64,000 nucleotides of DNA, from the NCBI GenBank assembly GCA_035765535.1, contig DASTXE010000004.1, positions 62,001 to 126,000 of the forward strand, written 5' to 3'. The notes below the pieces were generated by a model. It did no database searches. It saw only the letters and a program-made list of their open reading frames with translations, and was not told where the DNA came from. The stretch is from Rickettsiales bacterium (GTDB lineage: Bacteria > Pseudomonadota > Alphaproteobacteria > Rickettsiales > JABCZZ01). The position numbers were made by a program, and so were the translations under genes. Positions 62,254-64,000 of this stretch are shown in pieces (positions within the stretch are counted from its first letter, which is position 1; every line of letters starts with the position of its first letter).

Positions 62254-64000
62254 ATGATGAAACGCGGCTTTACCCTCATTGAGTTATCCGTCGTTCTGGC
62301 CGTGCTTGCCGTTGTCATGGCAGGCGGCCTCTCTGTGTTGACCGTGAGCCTTCAGCAAACACAATATAACGATACGCTCGCCCGGATTTCCGCTATTGAA
62401 AAAGCCCTGGCGGATTACGCTGCGGCATTCGGCCGCCTGCCCTGTCCGGGAGATCTTACTTTGCCCCCCACCAATGCCAATTACGGCGCGGAAGCAGGCT
62501 CTTCTGTTGGCGGCAAAGGCACAGGCGAGTGCTATACGAGCATGACACCAGCCGCGAACTATAAATCCTCCTCCGGCGCAGAAGAAGGGGCTGTTCCTAC
62601 ACGCACGCTGCAACTGCCCGACAGTTATATGTACGATGCCTGGGGCAGAAAATTCCGCTACGCGGTCAATCCAGACTATACAGGCTATACATTCAATTCA
62701 AAGGCCCCCTTCCCTAATGGCATCTGTTACAGCAGTAGCAAAGGCATTACGGTACAGGATGCAACCGGAGCAACACGCACGAGCAGTGCTGTTTACGTCC
62801 TATTCAGCCACGGTGCAAACGGGCATGGCGCCTATACAAAAACCGGTGGCAGGGTCAACGCATGGGATAATAACAGCGAAGAACAGTTCAATTGCCATTG
62901 CGACAGCTCCGGTGTAGACAGCGGCAGTTACCTTGCCAGTTATATTCAGCACGCTCCCACCTATCAAAGTTCACACGCAAACGATGCCACCTACCGCTTT
63001 GACGATCTCGTCGCTTTCCGTATCCCCTGGCAGCTTCAAAGTCAGAACAGCCAGATCTCCGGCAATTGCACATCCAATACCGTCATATGGATCGCAGACT
63101 ACAGCAACAGCCGCATTGTGGAATTCAGCACGCTAACGGGATCATATGTAACCTCCATCAGCAGCACGACGAGCCCGGCCTTTCCGTTCGGCAACACCAA
63201 CAGCGTCGCGCTGGATAGTGCAGGTAATATATGGGTTGCCGATACCGGAAACCGCGTAGTGGAACTCGACAGCGCAGGCAACTGGAAAAAAACGTTAGGA
63301 GGCGCGTATACGGATTCATGCGCCGGGACAGCCAACGGCGCCAGCTGCAGCAACATCAGTTCGTATGATGGCTCACATTCCAGCACTTGCTGCGTGCCCA
63401 GCAGTGGAAGCTGCTTATGCAACTCAGGCGCCGCTAACGGTCAATTCGATACCGGAGGCGCACCGACGCAGATGGCTTTCGATAGCAGCGGTCATCTCTG
63501 GGTAACAGATTACAACAATAAAAGACTGCAGGAATTCAATGCTTCGACCGGCGCCTGGATGAAAAGCGTATCCCTGTCGGGCAATCCTGCAGGCATGGTT
63601 ATCGATTCCAGCAATATCTTCTGGATTATGGAAGAAACCGTGCATGCACTATACAAATATGACGGCACAACGGAAACAGCAGCCGGCTATTCATCCTTCA
63701 GCAACGCTGGCTATTCATCCGATTACATGGCGATCGACACAAGCAACAATATCTGGGTAACGGATGAAGGAAACAATAAAGTTAAGAAATTCTCCAGCAG
63801 CGGTGTTTTCTCAAGCTCCCTCGCCCCCACAGGTGTGAGCGGAAATACAGGCATCTTCTTCGACTCCCAAGGCTATGCCTGGCTGGCTTCAGAAAACAGC
63901 AACTCAATTTATAAGGTGAACCCTTCCACCGGAACCATTCTGCTGACCATTAACACTGCAAACGGAACAGGCTTCGGCTCTCCCCAGCTCAGCTTCTCCA
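62254..64000 (+). CDS. Second prepilin-NHL paralogue (3' end outside window)
   Basis: At least 582 codons, open to the window end. Same leader (MMKRGFTLIELSVVLAVLAV) and the same pilin-domain landmarks (LPCPGDLTLPPTNANYGAE, YMYDAWGRKFRYAVN, SHGANGHGAYTKTGG, ATYRFDDLVAFRIPWQL). The C-terminal propeller has SVALDSAGNIWVADTGNRVV, MAFDSSGHLWVTDYNNKRLQ and MAIDTSNNIWVTDEGNNKVK. GATAAT (62243-62248) precedes ATG 62254 by five bases, matching the spacing in the first copy. The extra Cys-rich insert (CCVPSSGSCLCN) is absent from copy one. Confidence 0.85.
   Translation, partial: MMKRGFTLIELSVVLAVLAVVMAGGLSVLTVSLQQTQYNDTLARISAIEKALADYAAAFGRLPCPGDLTLPPTNANYGAEAGSSVGGKGTGECYTSMTPAANYKSSSGAEEGAVPTRTLQLPDSYMYDAWGRKFRYAVNPDYTGYTFNSKAPFPNGICYSSSKGITVQDATGATRTSSAVYVLFSHGANGHGAYTKTGGRVNAWDNNSEEQFNCHCDSSGVDSGSYLASYIQHAPTYQSSHANDATYRFDDLVAFRIPWQLQSQNSQISGNCTSNTVIWIADYSNSRIVEFSTLTGSYVTSISSTTSPAFPFGNTNSVALDSAGNIWVADTGNRVVELDSAGNWKKTLGGAYTDSCAGTANGASCSNISSYDGSHSSTCCVPSSGSCLCNSGAANGQFDTGGAPTQMAFDSSGHLWVTDYNNKRLQEFNASTGAWMKSVSLSGNPAGMVIDSSNIFWIMEETVHALYKYDGTTETAAGYSSFSNAGYSSDYMAIDTSNNIWVTDEGNNKVKKFSSSGVFSSSLAPTGVSGNTGIFFDSQGYAWLASENSNSIYKVNPSTGTILLTINTANGTGFGSPQLSFS

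Overview
The window is a chromosomal segment of an alphaproteobacterium with roughly 50% GC. The evidence is gene content: ArgC, UbiG, HemJ, FtsH with an HEGGH zinc motif, an Mrp protein of the alphaproteobacterial type without CxxC, DUF6898, 6S RNA upstream of the 5-formyl-THF cyclo-ligase, and a VirB-type type IV secretion system (T4SS) scattered in the way seen in Rickettsiales (rvh). A DUF2671-like gene also hints at a Rickettsiales relative. ArgC, UbiG and two efflux or transport systems suggest a less reduced, possibly free-living or facultatively associated member. The exact lineage cannot be fixed from this window.

Layout. 1-2.0 kb: 3' end of tolB with its terminator, and two tandem paralogous membrane proteins. 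2.2-9.2 kb: clpB behind a heat-shock (RpoH-type) promoter, divergent from an overlapping emrA-emrB-outer membrane channel operon. 9.3-22 kb: a coiled-coil protein, hflX, a histone H1-like Lys/Ala protein, comEC, a DUF3298 protein, ruvA, 6S RNA, fau, mutT, a MmyB-type regulator divergent from a methyltransferase across a 30-bp dyad, an amine oxidase and mrp.

22-35 kb is the T4SS region, all on the minus strand: hypothetical - virB8 - virB9 - virB10 - virB11 - tRNA-Thr - hemJ - GT-C-like glycosyltransferase - traX (frameshifted) - virB2 - virB4 - virB6. VirB6 carries an N-terminal domain that is plainly a second VirB2 pilin. VirB4 has lost the Walker A lysine and the Walker B aspartate. No virB3, virB5, virB7 or virD4 is present.

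35-56 kb is housekeeping and metabolic: DUF6898, pncC, gamma-carbonic anhydrase, argC, ubiG/rimI, hsp20 with a second RpoH-like promoter, ftsH, an orphan ATPase fusing a cyclic-nucleotide-binding domain to a CpaF/VirB11 motor, a WYL regulator and VOC protein flanking a perfect 12-6-12 operator, gluQ, a secreted sugar-dehydrogenase-like propeller, a yybP-ykoY (Mn2+) riboswitch in front of a GDT1/TMEM165-family exporter, an Rrf2 regulator with an FAD protein, a DASS/TrkA-C transporter and a nitronate monooxygenase.

56.3-60.3 kb is a decayed genomic island inserted at the 3' end of tRNA-Arg(CCG). It has a truncated tyrosine integrase, GTTACCCCC arm-type repeats at both ends and an att-like copy of the tRNA end at 56338. 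The cargo is a HEPN-like hypothetical, a secreted Cys protein, a PDZ lipoprotein and a MEDS-domain protein. 60.5-64 kb holds two tandem, apparently leaderless genes encoding type IV prepilin N-termini fused to NHL-type beta-propellers; the second runs off the window.

The strongest candidates for new biology are the VirB2-VirB6 fusion with a motif-degenerate VirB4, the pilin-NHL pair, and the cNMP-CpaF fusion.
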